Notes: generated by a model not told the origin, from the letters alone. A DNA stretch of 41,042 nt from Streptomyces albidochromogenes (GCF_005981925.1 NZ_VBVX01000019.1:1-41042), one strand, 5' to 3'. Numbered from the stretch's first letter, positions 23,389 to 31,185 are shown. Numbers and translations are program-made.

Positions 23389-24378
23389 GTGAGCAGGCTC
23401 CAGGTCGTCAGTGGCAAGGGCGGTACCGGCAAGACCACGGTGGCCGCGGCACTCGCGCTCGCCCTCGCGACGGAGGGCAAGCGCGCCCTTCTCGTGGAGG
23501 TCGAGGGCAGGCAGGGCATCGCGCAGCTCTTCGAGACGGAAGCGCTTCCGTACGAAGAGCGCAAGATCGCTGTCGCACCGGGCGGCGGGGAGGTGTACGC
23601 CCTCGCGATAGACGCCGAACGCGCCCTTCTCGACTACCTCCAGATGTTCTACAAGCTCGGAGGGGCCGGCAGAGCGCTCAAGAAGCTGGGCGCGATCGAC
23701 TTCGCGACCACCATCGCGCCGGGTCTCAGAGACGTGCTGCTGACCGGCAAGGCGTGCGAGGCGGTGCGCCGCCGGGACAAGCAGAACCGTTACGCGTACG
23801 ACTACGTCGTGATGGACGCACCGCCCACCGGCCGCATCACGCGCTTCCTGAACGTGAACGACGAGGTGGCCGGGCTGGCCAAGTTCGGGCCGATACACAA
23901 TCAGGCGCAGGCCGTCATGCGAGTCCTCAAGTCGCCCGAGACGGCGGTCCACCTGGTGACGCTGCTCGAAGAGATGCCGGTCCAGGAGACCGCCGACGGC
24001 ATCGCCGAGCTGCGCGCCGCCGAACTGCCGGTCGGCAACGTCATCGTGAACATGGTCCGCCCGCACCTCCTCGACGAGGACGCCCTGCGCACCGCCGCCG
24101 GCGAGCGGCGCACCGCCGTCGCCAAGGCGCTCTCCCAGGCCGGACTGGGCGGCGCCCGCCGCGGCGGTCTGGCCGAGCGCCTCGTGGACCCGCTCCTCGA
24201 ACAGGCCGCGGAGCACGCGCAGCGCGTCGAGCTGGAGCGCGAGCAGCGCGCCGTACTCGCCCGGCTGGACCTGGCGACGTACGAACTGCCGCTGCTCGGC
24301 GAGGGCATGGACCTCGCCGGGCTCTACCGGCTGGCGAAGGAACTGCGGACCCGTCTCGCCCCTGGGGGAACTTCATGA
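23389..24378 (+). CDS. ArsA/BagA-like ATPase, first subunit
   Basis: A 329-residue ArsA/Get3-type ATPase. The deviant Walker A is complete, GKGGTGKTT at 9-17, with both signature K10 and catalytic K15; YVVMDAPPTGRITRFL is the Walker B/switch II region. The arsenite-binding Cys residues of ArsA are lacking, and no ars genes are near, so anion-transporting is only a family label. With the next gene it matches the mycobacterial pair Rv3679-Rv3680 (BagA-BagB), which form a complex linked to redox or nitrogen stress. It starts with a leaderless GTG and overlaps its partner by 4 bases (ATGA). Confidence 0.9.
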   Translation: MSRLQVVSGKGGTGKTTVAAALALALATEGKRALLVEVEGRQGIAQLFETEALPYEERKIAVAPGGGEVYALAIDAERALLDYLQMFYKLGGAGRALKKLGAIDFATTIAPGLRDVLLTGKACEAVRRRDKQNRYAYDYVVMDAPPTGRITRFLNVNDEVAGLAKFGPIHNQAQAVMRVLKSPETAVHLVTLLEEMPVQETADGIAELRAAELPVGNVIVNMVRPHLLDEDALRTAAGERRTAVAKALSQAGLGGARRGGLAERLVDPLLEQAAEHAQRVELEREQRAVLARLDLATYELPLLGEGMDLAGLYRLAKELRTRLAPGGTS

Positions 24379-25763
24379 CCGTGAGTGGCACCGACACCGG
24401 CACGGACAGCAACACGGCCACCAGCACCGGCGCCACCACCGGCGACGACGCCATGGCCGCCACGCCCGCCCTGGACATCGACCCGCTCCTGGACGACCCG
24501 GCCACCCGCATCATCGTGTGCTGCGGCGCGGGCGGCGTCGGCAAGACGACGACCGCGGCGGCACTGGGTGTACGGGCGGCCGAGCGCGGCCGCAAGGTTG
24601 TCGTCCTCACCATCGACCCGGCCCGCAGGCTGGCCCAGTCCATGGGCATCGACGAACTCGACAACACGCCGCGGCGCGTGAAGGGCATAGACGAGACGGC
24701 CGGCGGCGAGCTGTCCGCCATGATGCTCGACATGAAGCGGACCTTCGACGAGATCGTCGAGGCGCACGCCGACGCCGAGCGGGCCCGCGCGATCCTGGAG
24801 AACCCGTTCTACCAGTCCCTGTCGGCCGGCTTCGCAGGCACGCAGGAGTACATGGCGATGGAGAAGCTGGGCCAGCTGCGGGCCCGCGACGAGTGGGACC
24901 TGATCGTCGTCGACACCCCGCCGAGCCGTTCCGCGCTCGACTTCCTCGACGCGCCGAAGCGGCTCGGATCGTTCCTGGACGGCAAGTTCATCCGGGTGCT
25001 GATGGCGCCCGCGAAGGTGGGCGGCCGGGCGGGGATGAAGTTCCTGAACGTCGGCATGTCGATGATGACGGGCACCCTCAGCAAGCTGATGGGGGGACAG
25101 CTGCTGCGCGACGTCCAGACGTTCGTGGCGGCCATGGACACCATGTTCGGCGGCTTCAGGACGCGCGCGGACGCGACGTACCGGCTGCTCCAGGCGCCCG
25201 GTACGGCGTTCCTGGTGGTCGCCGCACCGGAGCGGGACGCCCTGCGCGAGGCCGCGTACTTCGTCGAGCGGCTGGCGGCGGAGGAGATGCCGTTCGCCGG
25301 GCTCGTGCTCAACCGGGTCCACGGCAGCGGTGCCCCTCAGCTCTCGGCCGAGCGGGCACTTGCCGCCGCGGAAAATCTTGACGAGGGCGGCATTGTGGAT
25401 CAGGGGGCCGGGAATGCTGGAGTTCGTGACTCCTCGGCGCCCTCTCCCACAGCCGAACCCACACCGGACGAGACCTCCGACAGCCAAGGCGGCTCGGAGG
25501 GCCAGAGCGGCACCCGCACCGTCGAGCAGCTGACCGCGGGTCTGCTGCGCCTGCACGCGGAACGCATGCACGTACTCGCGCGTGAACAGCGAACGCGCGA
25601 CCGCTTCACCGCGCTCCATCCCGAGGTGGCGGTGACCGAAGTCGCCGCCCTGCCGGGCGACGTGCACGACCTCGCAGGGCTCCGGGCCATCGCTGACCGG
25701 CTCGCCGCCCGTGAGGCCGTCGAGCCTGTCGAGTACGACCGGTCGGACCAGCCCGTGGGCTAG
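24375..25763 (+). CDS. ArsA/BagB-like ATPase, second subunit
   Basis: A 462-residue partner of the preceding ATPase. After a Thr/Ser/Asp-rich N-terminus comes the P-loop GAGGVGKTT (51-59): catalytic K57 is present but the signature lysine is Ala52, unlike the first subunit. VVDTPPSRSALDFLD is switch II, and AGTQEYMAMEKL resembles the client-binding helical region. A low-complexity acidic insert (about 338-376) interrupts the fold near the C-terminus. Start ATG 24375 overlaps the preceding stop. A longer frame upstream lies over unrelated genes and is not used. The 3' end carries one copy of a 19-bp repeat shared with the wblA end. Confidence 0.9.
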   Translation: MTVSGTDTGTDSNTATSTGATTGDDAMAATPALDIDPLLDDPATRIIVCCGAGGVGKTTTAAALGVRAAERGRKVVVLTIDPARRLAQSMGIDELDNTPRRVKGIDETAGGELSAMMLDMKRTFDEIVEAHADAERARAILENPFYQSLSAGFAGTQEYMAMEKLGQLRARDEWDLIVVDTPPSRSALDFLDAPKRLGSFLDGKFIRVLMAPAKVGGRAGMKFLNVGMSMMTGTLSKLMGGQLLRDVQTFVAAMDTMFGGFRTRADATYRLLQAPGTAFLVVAAPERDALREAAYFVERLAAEEMPFAGLVLNRVHGSGAPQLSAERALAAAENLDEGGIVDQGAGNAGVRDSSAPSPTAEPTPDETSDSQGGSEGQSGTRTVEQLTAGLLRLHAERMHVLAREQRTRDRFTALHPEVAVTEVAALPGDVHDLAGLRAIADRLAAREAVEPVEYDRSDQPVG

Positions 25764-25797
25764 CCGACACCCGGACGGGCCCGTGGGCTAACCGACA
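25751..25797. repeat. 19-bp direct repeat spanning two stop codons
   Basis: GCCCGTGGGCTAGCCGACA (25751-25769) and a copy with one change (25779-25797) lie 28 bases apart. The first holds the TAG stop of the ATPase gene; the second holds the reverse-complement stop of wblA. A short duplication probably created the present ends. Confidence 0.8.
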
Positions 25798-26129
25798 GCG
25801 GCGTACTCGATGAACGCCCCGCTCTCGTCGTCCTCGGGCAGAATGCCCGTGCTCCGCTCGTACTCAGTACGGGCGGTCTCGAGGAGCCGGCGCCAGGAGG
25901 TCACGGTGGGGCGCCTGCGCAGCAGCGCGCGCCTCTCCCGCTCCGTCATGCCGCCCCACACGCCGAACTCGACGCGGTTGTCCAGCGCGTCGGCCAGGCA
26001 CTCGGTCCGCACCGGACATCCGGTGCACACCGCCTTGGCCCTGTTCTGCGCTGCTCCTTGTACGAACAGTTCATCCGGATCGGTAGTGCGGCAGGCTGCC
26101 TGCGCACTCCAGTCGGTTACCCAGCCCAT
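25788..26129 (-). CDS. wblA: WhiB-like regulator WblA
   Basis: A 113-residue WhiB-like protein, nearly identical by recall to S. coelicolor WblA (112 residues, SCO3579), which represses antibiotic production and is needed for sporulation; the mycobacterial counterpart is WhiB4. C13, C35, C38 and C44 (VCTGCPVRTEC) bind the iron-sulfur cluster, GVWGG at 56-60 is the turn that meets the sigma factor, and RRRPTVTSWRRL is the basic DNA-contact region. ATG 26129 fits the known length; ATG 26180 or GTG 26186 would add a variable 17-19 residue extension. The gene is convergent with the ATPases and divergent from the penicillin-binding protein. Confidence 0.94.
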   Translation of the reverse strand: MGWVTDWSAQAACRTTDPDELFVQGAAQNRAKAVCTGCPVRTECLADALDNRVEFGVWGGMTERERRALLRRRPTVTSWRRLLETARTEYERSTGILPEDDESGAFIEYAAVG

Positions 26130-26536
26130 ACCGGCGCCGTCCTCTCCCGAATCGAGGCTCCCCCACGGCGGCAGCGGCATATTCACCGCTGCCAGTTGAG
26201 GACGTTACGGAAGGTGGACACAGCGCAACACCCCCTTCGGGCCCAATCTTGAATGGCCCGAACGGACTATGCGTAAGCGACAGATCACCCGACGGAGTGA
26301 TGCGGGGGCATACGAGACCAACCCGGCGATGCGGGGCAGTTCGACATGGTCACAACGGAAACCCGGTGACGCATGAGGCGTATTCGGACATGCCTCTGCC
26401 AGATCTTCGGAACGGGGGGAGGTGACGCCGGCGGTGTCAGGGGGCTTGATGCGACACGCCACCGCTGTGACAGTTGAGAGCAGCTTAGGCCAAGGCATAT
26501 ACGCGTGTCCGGCGAATGAGAACGTAGGCTGCCCCC
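26130..26536. promoter_or_regulatory. wblA leader and AdpA-type operator region
   Basis: The 407-base divergent spacer has no gene. TTCGGGCC (26236-26243) and GGCCCGAA (26255-26262) form an exact inverted repeat 11 bases apart. The right arm, read from 26254 as TGGCCCGAAC, matches the AdpA consensus TGGCSNGWWY at all ten positions; the left arm on the other strand matches at eight. AdpA is reported to repress wblA in S. coelicolor. A second dyad, ATCAC (26284-26288) and GTGAT (26297-26301), lies further upstream. The wblA transcription start was not identifiable. Confidence 0.5.
26525..26530 (+). promoter_or_regulatory. -10 of leaderless penicillin-binding protein gene
   Basis: TAGGCT followed by six bases and ATG 26537, the same hexamer and spacing as before the ATPase pair at 23389. 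Confidence 0.5.
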
Positions 26537-28795
26537 ATGCCAAAGAAGCGCTCGGGCGGGGGTCTCACCAAGGCCCAGCAGGCCGCCAAATTCCTCGGTG
26601 TCGCCGCGCTCTCCGGAGCTGTGCTGGCGGGCATCGCACTGCCGGCAGCAGGAGCGCTGGGACTCGCGGCCAAGGGAACGGTCGAGGGATTCGACGAGAT
26701 CCCCGCGAACCTCAAGACACCGCCGCTGAGTCAGCGCACCACCATCCTCGACGCGCGCAGCGAACCGATCGCCACGGTCTACTCGCGTGACCGCACCGTC
26801 GTGGACCTGAAGGACATCTCCCCGTACATGCAGAAGGCGATCGTCGCGATCGAGGACGCGCGCTTCTACGAGCACGGGGCGATCGACCTCAAGGGCGTCC
26901 TGCGCGCGGCGAACCGCAACGCCCAGTCGGGCGGCGTGTCCCAGGGCGCGTCGACCCTCACGCAGCAGTACGTGAAGAACGTCTTCGTGGAGGAGGCCGG
27001 CGATGACCCCACCAAGGTCGCCCAGGCCACCCAGCAGACGCTCGGCCGCAAGGTGCGCGAACTCAAGTACGCCATCCAGGTCGAGGAGGAGCTGGGCAAG
27101 AAGAAGATCCTCGAGAACTACCTCAACATCACCTTCTTCGGACAGCAGGCGTACGGCATCGAGTCCGCGTCCAAGCGCTACTTCAGCAAGTCCGCCAAGG
27201 ACCTGAAGCTGGAGGAGGCCGCGCTGCTGGCCGGCATCGTGCAGTCGCCGAGCCGCTACGACCCGGTCAACGACGCCGAGGAGGCGACCAAGCGGCGCAA
27301 CGTCGTGCTCCAGCGCATGGCGGACATCCGCGACGTCTCGCAGGCCGAGGCCGACCGCGCGAAGGCGACCCCGATCAAACTGAACGTCAGCCGGCCGAAG
27401 AACGGCTGCATCACGGCCGTCACCGGCGCGGGCTTCTTCTGCGACTACGTGCGCGAGGTCTTCCTGTCCGACCCGGTCTTCGGGAAGACGAAGGAGGACC
27501 GGGCGAAGGTCTGGAACCAGGGCGGCCTGAAGATCCGTACGACGCTGGACCCGCAGGCACAGGAGTCGGTGCAGGCGTCGATCAAGGACCACGTCTACCA
27601 GTCCGACAAGATCGCCACGGCGGTCACGCTGGTCGAGCCGGGCACGGGCAAGGTCGTCGCGATGGGCCAGTCGCGGCCGTACGGCTTCAAGAGCAACGAG
27701 ACGACGATCAACTTCTCCGCCAACAAGAACATGGGCGGATCGGCGTACGGCTTCCCGACCGGCTCGACCTTCAAGCCGTTCGTGGCGGCCGCGGCCATAG
27801 AGCAGGGCATTCCGGCGACGAAGACCTACTCGGCGCCGTACGACATGCCGTACCCGAGCCCGGTGGAGACCTGCGACAAGCCGTGGATCAACACCGGCGA
27901 CACGGTCGAGAACGAGAACGAGGCCGAGGTCGGGCCGTACGCAATGAAGGAGGCGATGGCGAAGTCGGTCAACACCTACTTCGTCCAGATGATCTCCGAG
28001 ATCGGCATCTGCCCGGTGACGCAGATGGCGAGCAAGCTCGGCGTGATCCAGGCCGACGGGCAGAAGCTCAAGGAAGTGCCCGCGATCTCGCTGGGTACGG
28101 AGGGCATGTCGCCGCTGACCATGGCGAACGCGTACGCGACCTTCGCCAACCGCGGCACCTACTGCACCCCGGTCTTCATCGAGTCGGTCAGGACGGCGCA
28201 GGGCAAGAGCCTGCCGGTGCCGAAGTCGACCTGCTCGCGGGCGATGTCCGAGAGGACCGCCGACACGATCAACACGCTGCTCAAGGGCGTGGTCGACTCG
28301 GGTACGGGTCAGCAGGCGGGGCTCAGCAGCCGGGACAACGCCGGTAAGACGGGTACGACGGACGGGCGGCACAACGCCTGGTTCGTCGGCTACACGCCGA
28401 ACATGGCGGGCGCGGTGTGGGTCGGCGCGGCGGGCGCCAAGCAGGTCCCGATGGAGAACATCACCATCGGCGGGGTCTACCACGACAAGGTCTTCGGCGG
28501 TCAGGTCCCGGGTCCGATCTGGAAGGACGCGATGAGCGGCGCGCTGGACGGCAAGCCGGCGCCCGGCTTCAACACCGTCCACATCCCGGAGCACAACAAG
28601 GACAAGGGCAGGGACAAGGGCGACCGCGACCGGGGCGACGACGGGGACGGCGGTGACGGGGGCGGCGACCACGAGGACGGCAAGCCCGGCGACGGCGGCG
28701 ACGGCGGCGATCCCTGGCCGGACATCTCCCTCCCGCCGGACCTCATCGGCGGCGGCAACGGCAACGGCGGCGGCCGCGGCAGGAACGGGCCGTAG
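26537..28795 (+). CDS. Class A penicillin-binding protein (PonA2-like)
   Basis: A 752-residue bifunctional peptidoglycan synthase. One membrane helix (about 19-45) follows a Lys-rich tail. The GT51 glycosyltransferase domain has AIEDARFYEHGAID with catalytic E106, and GASTLTQQYVKN. The transpeptidase has S410-T-F-K413 (nucleophile motif), KSVNTYF and K604-TGTT. From about 690 the tail is low-complexity Asp/Gly/Lys, then Pro and Gly-Asn repeats, likely in the wall. Mycobacterial PonA2 has a PASTA domain; none is visible here. Leaderless ATG 26537 follows TAGGCT. It lies next to wblA as ponA2 lies next to whiB4. It should act in polar growth or stress repair of the wall. Confidence 0.94.
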   Translation: MPKKRSGGGLTKAQQAAKFLGVAALSGAVLAGIALPAAGALGLAAKGTVEGFDEIPANLKTPPLSQRTTILDARSEPIATVYSRDRTVVDLKDISPYMQKAIVAIEDARFYEHGAIDLKGVLRAANRNAQSGGVSQGASTLTQQYVKNVFVEEAGDDPTKVAQATQQTLGRKVRELKYAIQVEEELGKKKILENYLNITFFGQQAYGIESASKRYFSKSAKDLKLEEAALLAGIVQSPSRYDPVNDAEEATKRRNVVLQRMADIRDVSQAEADRAKATPIKLNVSRPKNGCITAVTGAGFFCDYVREVFLSDPVFGKTKEDRAKVWNQGGLKIRTTLDPQAQESVQASIKDHVYQSDKIATAVTLVEPGTGKVVAMGQSRPYGFKSNETTINFSANKNMGGSAYGFPTGSTFKPFVAAAAIEQGIPATKTYSAPYDMPYPSPVETCDKPWINTGDTVENENEAEVGPYAMKEAMAKSVNTYFVQMISEIGICPVTQMASKLGVIQADGQKLKEVPAISLGTEGMSPLTMANAYATFANRGTYCTPVFIESVRTAQGKSLPVPKSTCSRAMSERTADTINTLLKGVVDSGTGQQAGLSSRDNAGKTGTTDGRHNAWFVGYTPNMAGAVWVGAAGAKQVPMENITIGGVYHDKVFGGQVPGPIWKDAMSGALDGKPAPGFNTVHIPEHNKDKGRDKGDRDRGDDGDGGDGGGDHEDGKPGDGGDGGDPWPDISLPPDLIGGGNGNGGGRGRNGP

Positions 28796-28810
28796 GCGAC
28801 GCGGAAGGCC

Positions 28811-28836
28811 GGGCGGGCAGGTCGGGTCGGGGCGGG
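28811..28836 (+). other. G-quadruplex-type sequence
   Basis: Five runs of three or more G occur in 26 bases just after the penicillin-binding protein stop (28811, 28815, 28824, 28829, 28834), with loops of 1-6 bases. The mRNA or coding strand could fold into a quadruplex. In 70% GC DNA such runs also arise by chance. Confidence 0.35.
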
Positions 28837-28884
28837 TCGGTCTTGCGACGGCCGGCTGTACGACGTGCCTGGCACGCCGGGCCG

Positions 28885-28937
28885 GTACGCCGAAGGGGCG
28901 CCGGGTGGATTTCCCACCGGGCGCCCCTTCGGCGTAC
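28885..28937. terminator. Very long terminator palindrome
   Basis: An 18-bp perfect stem (28885-28902 with 28920-28937, starting GTACGCCGAAGG) continues after one G-G mismatch with GGTGG/CCACC around a 5-base loop ATTTC. It separates convergent genes and can stop both. Confidence 0.85.
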
Positions 28938-29075
28938 TGCCTGCTCCGTCTTCCCGACGGGATCCGAGGGGGCCCGACCGGACAGGTGCCGGGTTCGCGC
29001 GCCCCGCCGTACCCCTCACACCCCGGCGGCACCCGTCAGGTCGGGCCCAGCCGTACTCCTCGGCCGTACCTCTGA

Positions 29076-29090
29076 CGGGACTCGGTCCCG
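29076..29090 (-). terminator. Small hairpin after yqeY-like gene
   Basis: CGGGAC (29076-29081) and GTCCCG (29085-29090) form a 6-bp stem with a TCG loop four bases after the stop codon of the minus-strand gene. Confidence 0.45.
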
Positions 29091-29093
29091 CTC

Positions 29094-29558
29094 TCAGCCC
29101 GCCAGGAGCCGCTTCACCGTGGCGGCGACGCGGCCGCCCTCGGCGCGGCCCGCGACCTTCGGGTTCACGATCTTCATGACGGCGCCCATCGCCCGCGGCC
29201 CCTCGGCCCCGGCGGCCTTCGCCTCTTCGACGGCCTGCCCGACGACGGCGTCCAGCTCGTCGTCGCTCAGCTGCTGGGGCAGGTACGCGTCGAGGATCGC
29301 GCCCTCCGCCTTCTCGCGCTCGGCCGACTCGGTCCGGCCGCCCTGGGCGAAGGCCTCGGCCGCCTCGCGGCGCTTCTTCGCCTCCTTGGCGATCACCTTC
29401 TGCACCTCGTCGTCGGAGAGCTCGCGCGCCGTCTTGCCGCCGACCTCCTCCTTGGTGATCGCGGTGAGGGTCAGCCGGAGCGTGGACGAGGTGAGCTCGT
29501 CACGCGCCCTGATGGCGGTGGTGAGGTCTTCCTGAAGCCTGGACTTGAGCGTGGTCAT
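29094..29558 (-). CDS. GatB/YqeY domain protein
   Basis: A 154-residue all-helical YqeY protein, related to the tRNA-binding tail domain of GatB. TTLKSRLQEDLTTAIRARDEL at the start, ITKEEVGGKTARELSDDEV and the C-terminal GAVMKIVNPKVAGRAEGGRVAATVK region are typical. The family is thought to act as an amidotransferase-like or tRNA-associated factor, but no function is proven for the stand-alone form. ATG 29558 has CACACT six bases upstream, pointing to a leaderless message. The frame open to 29636 overlaps the divergent gene and is not used. It is divergent from the metallophosphoesterase by 76 bases. Confidence 0.88.
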   Translation of the reverse strand: MTTLKSRLQEDLTTAIRARDELTSSTLRLTLTAITKEEVGGKTARELSDDEVQKVIAKEAKKRREAAEAFAQGGRTESAEREKAEGAILDAYLPQQLSDDELDAVVGQAVEEAKAAGAEGPRAMGAVMKIVNPKVAGRAEGGRVAATVKRLLAG

Positions 29559-29564
29559 GGGGCA

Positions 29565-29570
29565 AGTGTG
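29565..29570 (-). promoter_or_regulatory. -10-like element of yqeY-like gene
   Basis: Minus-strand CACACT (one base off TANNNT) followed by six bases and ATG 29558. Confidence 0.35.
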
Positions 29571-29622
29571 GCAGGTACGCACCCACTGACGCCCACGGAT
29601 TTCGTGCGCGGTCGCTGTCTGC

Positions 29623-29628
29623 GACGAT
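29623..29628 (+). promoter_or_regulatory. -10-like element of phosphoesterase gene
   Basis: GACGAT (one base off TANNNT) followed by six bases and ATG 29635; the opposing CACACT is 52 bases away. Confidence 0.35.
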
Positions 29629-29634
29629 GGGCGC

Positions 29635-30582
29635 ATGCGCGCACGTTACGGGGTACCCCTGAAAGTCACCGCGGGAATCACGGCTGTTGGCGCGGCCGGC
29701 ATCGCCTACGCCGCCGGCTTCGAGGCCCGGTCGTTCCGGCTCCGCCGGGTGACCGTGCCCGTACTGCCACCGGGGGCGGGCCCCCTGCGCGTACTCCAGG
29801 TCTCGGACATCCACATGGTCGGCGGACAGCGCAAGAAGCAGCGGTGGCTGCGGTCGCTCGCCGGGCTGCGGCCCGACTTCGTGGTCAACACGGGCGACAA
29901 CCTCTCCGACACGGAGGCCGTGCCCGAGGTGCTGGACGCGCTCGGTCCGCTGATGGAGTTCCCGGGCGTCTACGTCTTCGGCTCGAACGACTACTACGGC
30001 CCCAAGCTGCGCAACCCCGCCCGCTACCTCCTGGAAAAGGCGCAGGGCAGGCACGGTCTGAACGGCAACCCGCCGGCCGTCGGGGCCGTGCACAACCCCT
30101 GGGAGCGGCTGCGCGACGGTTTCGACGCGGCGGGCTGGGTCAACCTCACCAACACGCGGGGCCGGATCAAGCTGGGCGGGCTCGACGGCATGGAGATCGC
30201 CTTCGCGGGCGTCGACGACCCGCACATCAAGCGGGACCGGTACGCCGAGGTCGCGGGCGGCCCCGAGCCCTCGGCCGACTTGTCGATCGGCGTGGTGCAC
30301 GCCCCGTACCTGCGCTCGCTCGACGCGTTCACCAGCGACGGTTATCCGCTGATCCTGGCGGGCCACACGCACGGCGGGCAGCTCTGCGTTCCCTTCTACG
30401 GGGCGCTGGTCACCAACTGCGACATCGACAAGGACCGGGCGAAGGGCCTGTCGGCGCACACCGCCGACGGCCGGCGCGCGTACCTCCACGTCTCGGCGGG
30501 CTGCGGCACCAACCGCTACACCCCGGTCCGCTTCGCGTGCCCGCCGGAGGCGACCCTGCTGACCCTCGTCGAGCGCCGCTGA
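29635..30582 (+). CDS. Calcineurin-like metallophosphoesterase
   Basis: A 315-residue phosphoesterase anchored by an N-terminal hydrophobic helix (about 10-28). Metal motifs are QVSDIHMV (D58, H60), NTGDNLSD (D88), GSNDYYG in place of the usual GNHD/E, and AGHTHGGQL (the GHxH site). This is the YkuE/YaeI-like membrane branch; in bacteria some members act on lipid phosphates. Asp in place of His in the GNHD position (SND) is common in this subgroup. The mycobacterial order has the same gene after ponA2. It is probably leaderless, and no terminator hairpin was identified before the pseudogene. Confidence 0.88.
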   Translation: MRARYGVPLKVTAGITAVGAAGIAYAAGFEARSFRLRRVTVPVLPPGAGPLRVLQVSDIHMVGGQRKKQRWLRSLAGLRPDFVVNTGDNLSDTEAVPEVLDALGPLMEFPGVYVFGSNDYYGPKLRNPARYLLEKAQGRHGLNGNPPAVGAVHNPWERLRDGFDAAGWVNLTNTRGRIKLGGLDGMEIAFAGVDDPHIKRDRYAEVAGGPEPSADLSIGVVHAPYLRSLDAFTSDGYPLILAGHTHGGQLCVPFYGALVTNCDIDKDRAKGLSAHTADGRRAYLHVSAGCGTNRYTPVRFACPPEATLLTLVERR

Positions 30583-30605
30583 GGCAGCGGACCCACCGTG
30601 GGCCG

Positions 30606-31067
30606 ATGATCGCGCCAGTACCCACAGGCGTCCCCGCGCCGCGCAGTCCCGCCGCGCCGCCGTCCGTACACCGCCGCCTTCCGTACGTTCGTCTGCGGGC
30701 GGCGGTCACCGGCCTCGTCATCGATCTGCCCCTGGGCCGTCCGCCGCGGGCTGAGCTATTCCACGATCCAGTCGAACGTCCTGGTCGCCGCCGCCTTCAG
30801 GGCCCCGGCGGCCCGCGCCTGAACGGGGCCGGCCCTCGCTGTCGCCCGGCTCTCCCCGGGCGCGGAGGCGCGCTACCCGTACCCCTTCCTCGACCGACGG
30901 GGCACAGGGGGACGTGGGGGTGGCCGACAACTCCGTCTTCCTCGGCGCGGCCTTCTACGCCATGGCCGGTGATCGTCGACATGGACCGGATCCGCCCGAG
31001 CCTCGGCCCCGACCTGCGGCGCCGTTCAAACCGGATTTCGCCTGTGGCCGTGAGTCCGCTAAAGTAA
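30606..31067 (+). pseudogene. Pr6Pr-type membrane protein remnant
   Basis: No intact gene lies here, but three frames in turn spell pieces of a Pr6Pr-family membrane protein. Frame A from ATG 30606 gives MIAPVPTGVP then AAVTGLVIDLPLG. A one-base insertion near 30750 leads to frame B, LSYSTIQSNVLVAAAFRA, broken by TGA at 30820. Frame B later gives ARYPYPFLDRRG, with about 60 fewer codons between than expected. Frame C gives GVADNSVFLGAAFYAMA (about 30917-30967), and frame A ends VIVDMDRIRPSLGPDLRRR to SPLK and TAA 31065. At least three frameshifts, a stop and a deletion make it dead. The family match is from memory. Confidence 0.7.
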
Positions 31068-31095
31068 TCGATGTCGCCGCGACGCGCGCGACAAT

Positions 31096-31169
31096 CGGGG
31101 TGTAGCGCAGCTTGGCAGCGCGCTTCGTTCGGGACGAAGAGGTCGTGGGTTCAAATCCCGCCACCCCGA
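31096..31169 (+). tRNA. tRNA-Pro (CGG)
   Basis: A complete cloverleaf. The acceptor stem is CGGGGTG (31096-31102) with CACCCCG (31162-31168) and discriminator A. The D stem is GCGC/GCGC. The anticodon arm is CTTCG-TTCGGGA-CGAAG with anticodon CGG. The T loop is TTCAAAT. CCA is not encoded. It reads proline CCG codons, the most used Pro codon in such GC-rich genes. Confidence 0.95.
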
Positions 31170-31185
31170 CAGCTGAGTAGCAGGT

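Noticed and set aside
22575..24374. Long open frame upstream of the second ATPase subunit
   Set aside because: It runs antisense or out of frame through well-supported genes (ridA, DUF4177-like, first ATPase subunit) and its translation is low-complexity Arg/Ala/Gly.
26284..26301. ATCAC-N8-GTGAT dyad as a BldD box for wblA
   Set aside because: The half-site orientation and spacing do not match the recalled BldD consensus.
28843..29535. Plus-strand open frames over the yqeY-like gene
   Set aside because: They are Ser/Arg/Ala-rich antisense frames with no ribosome site; the minus-strand YqeY protein is clearly the real product.
29568..31067. One long open frame joining the phosphoesterase region and the Pr6Pr remnant
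   Set aside because: Its first 1 kb is the wrong frame of the intact phosphoesterase gene; only the last part overlaps the pseudogene fragments.
31096..31169. tRNA-Pro as an active attachment site of an integrated element
   Set aside because: No second copy of the tRNA 3' end and no integrase or excisionase gene is visible in the window.
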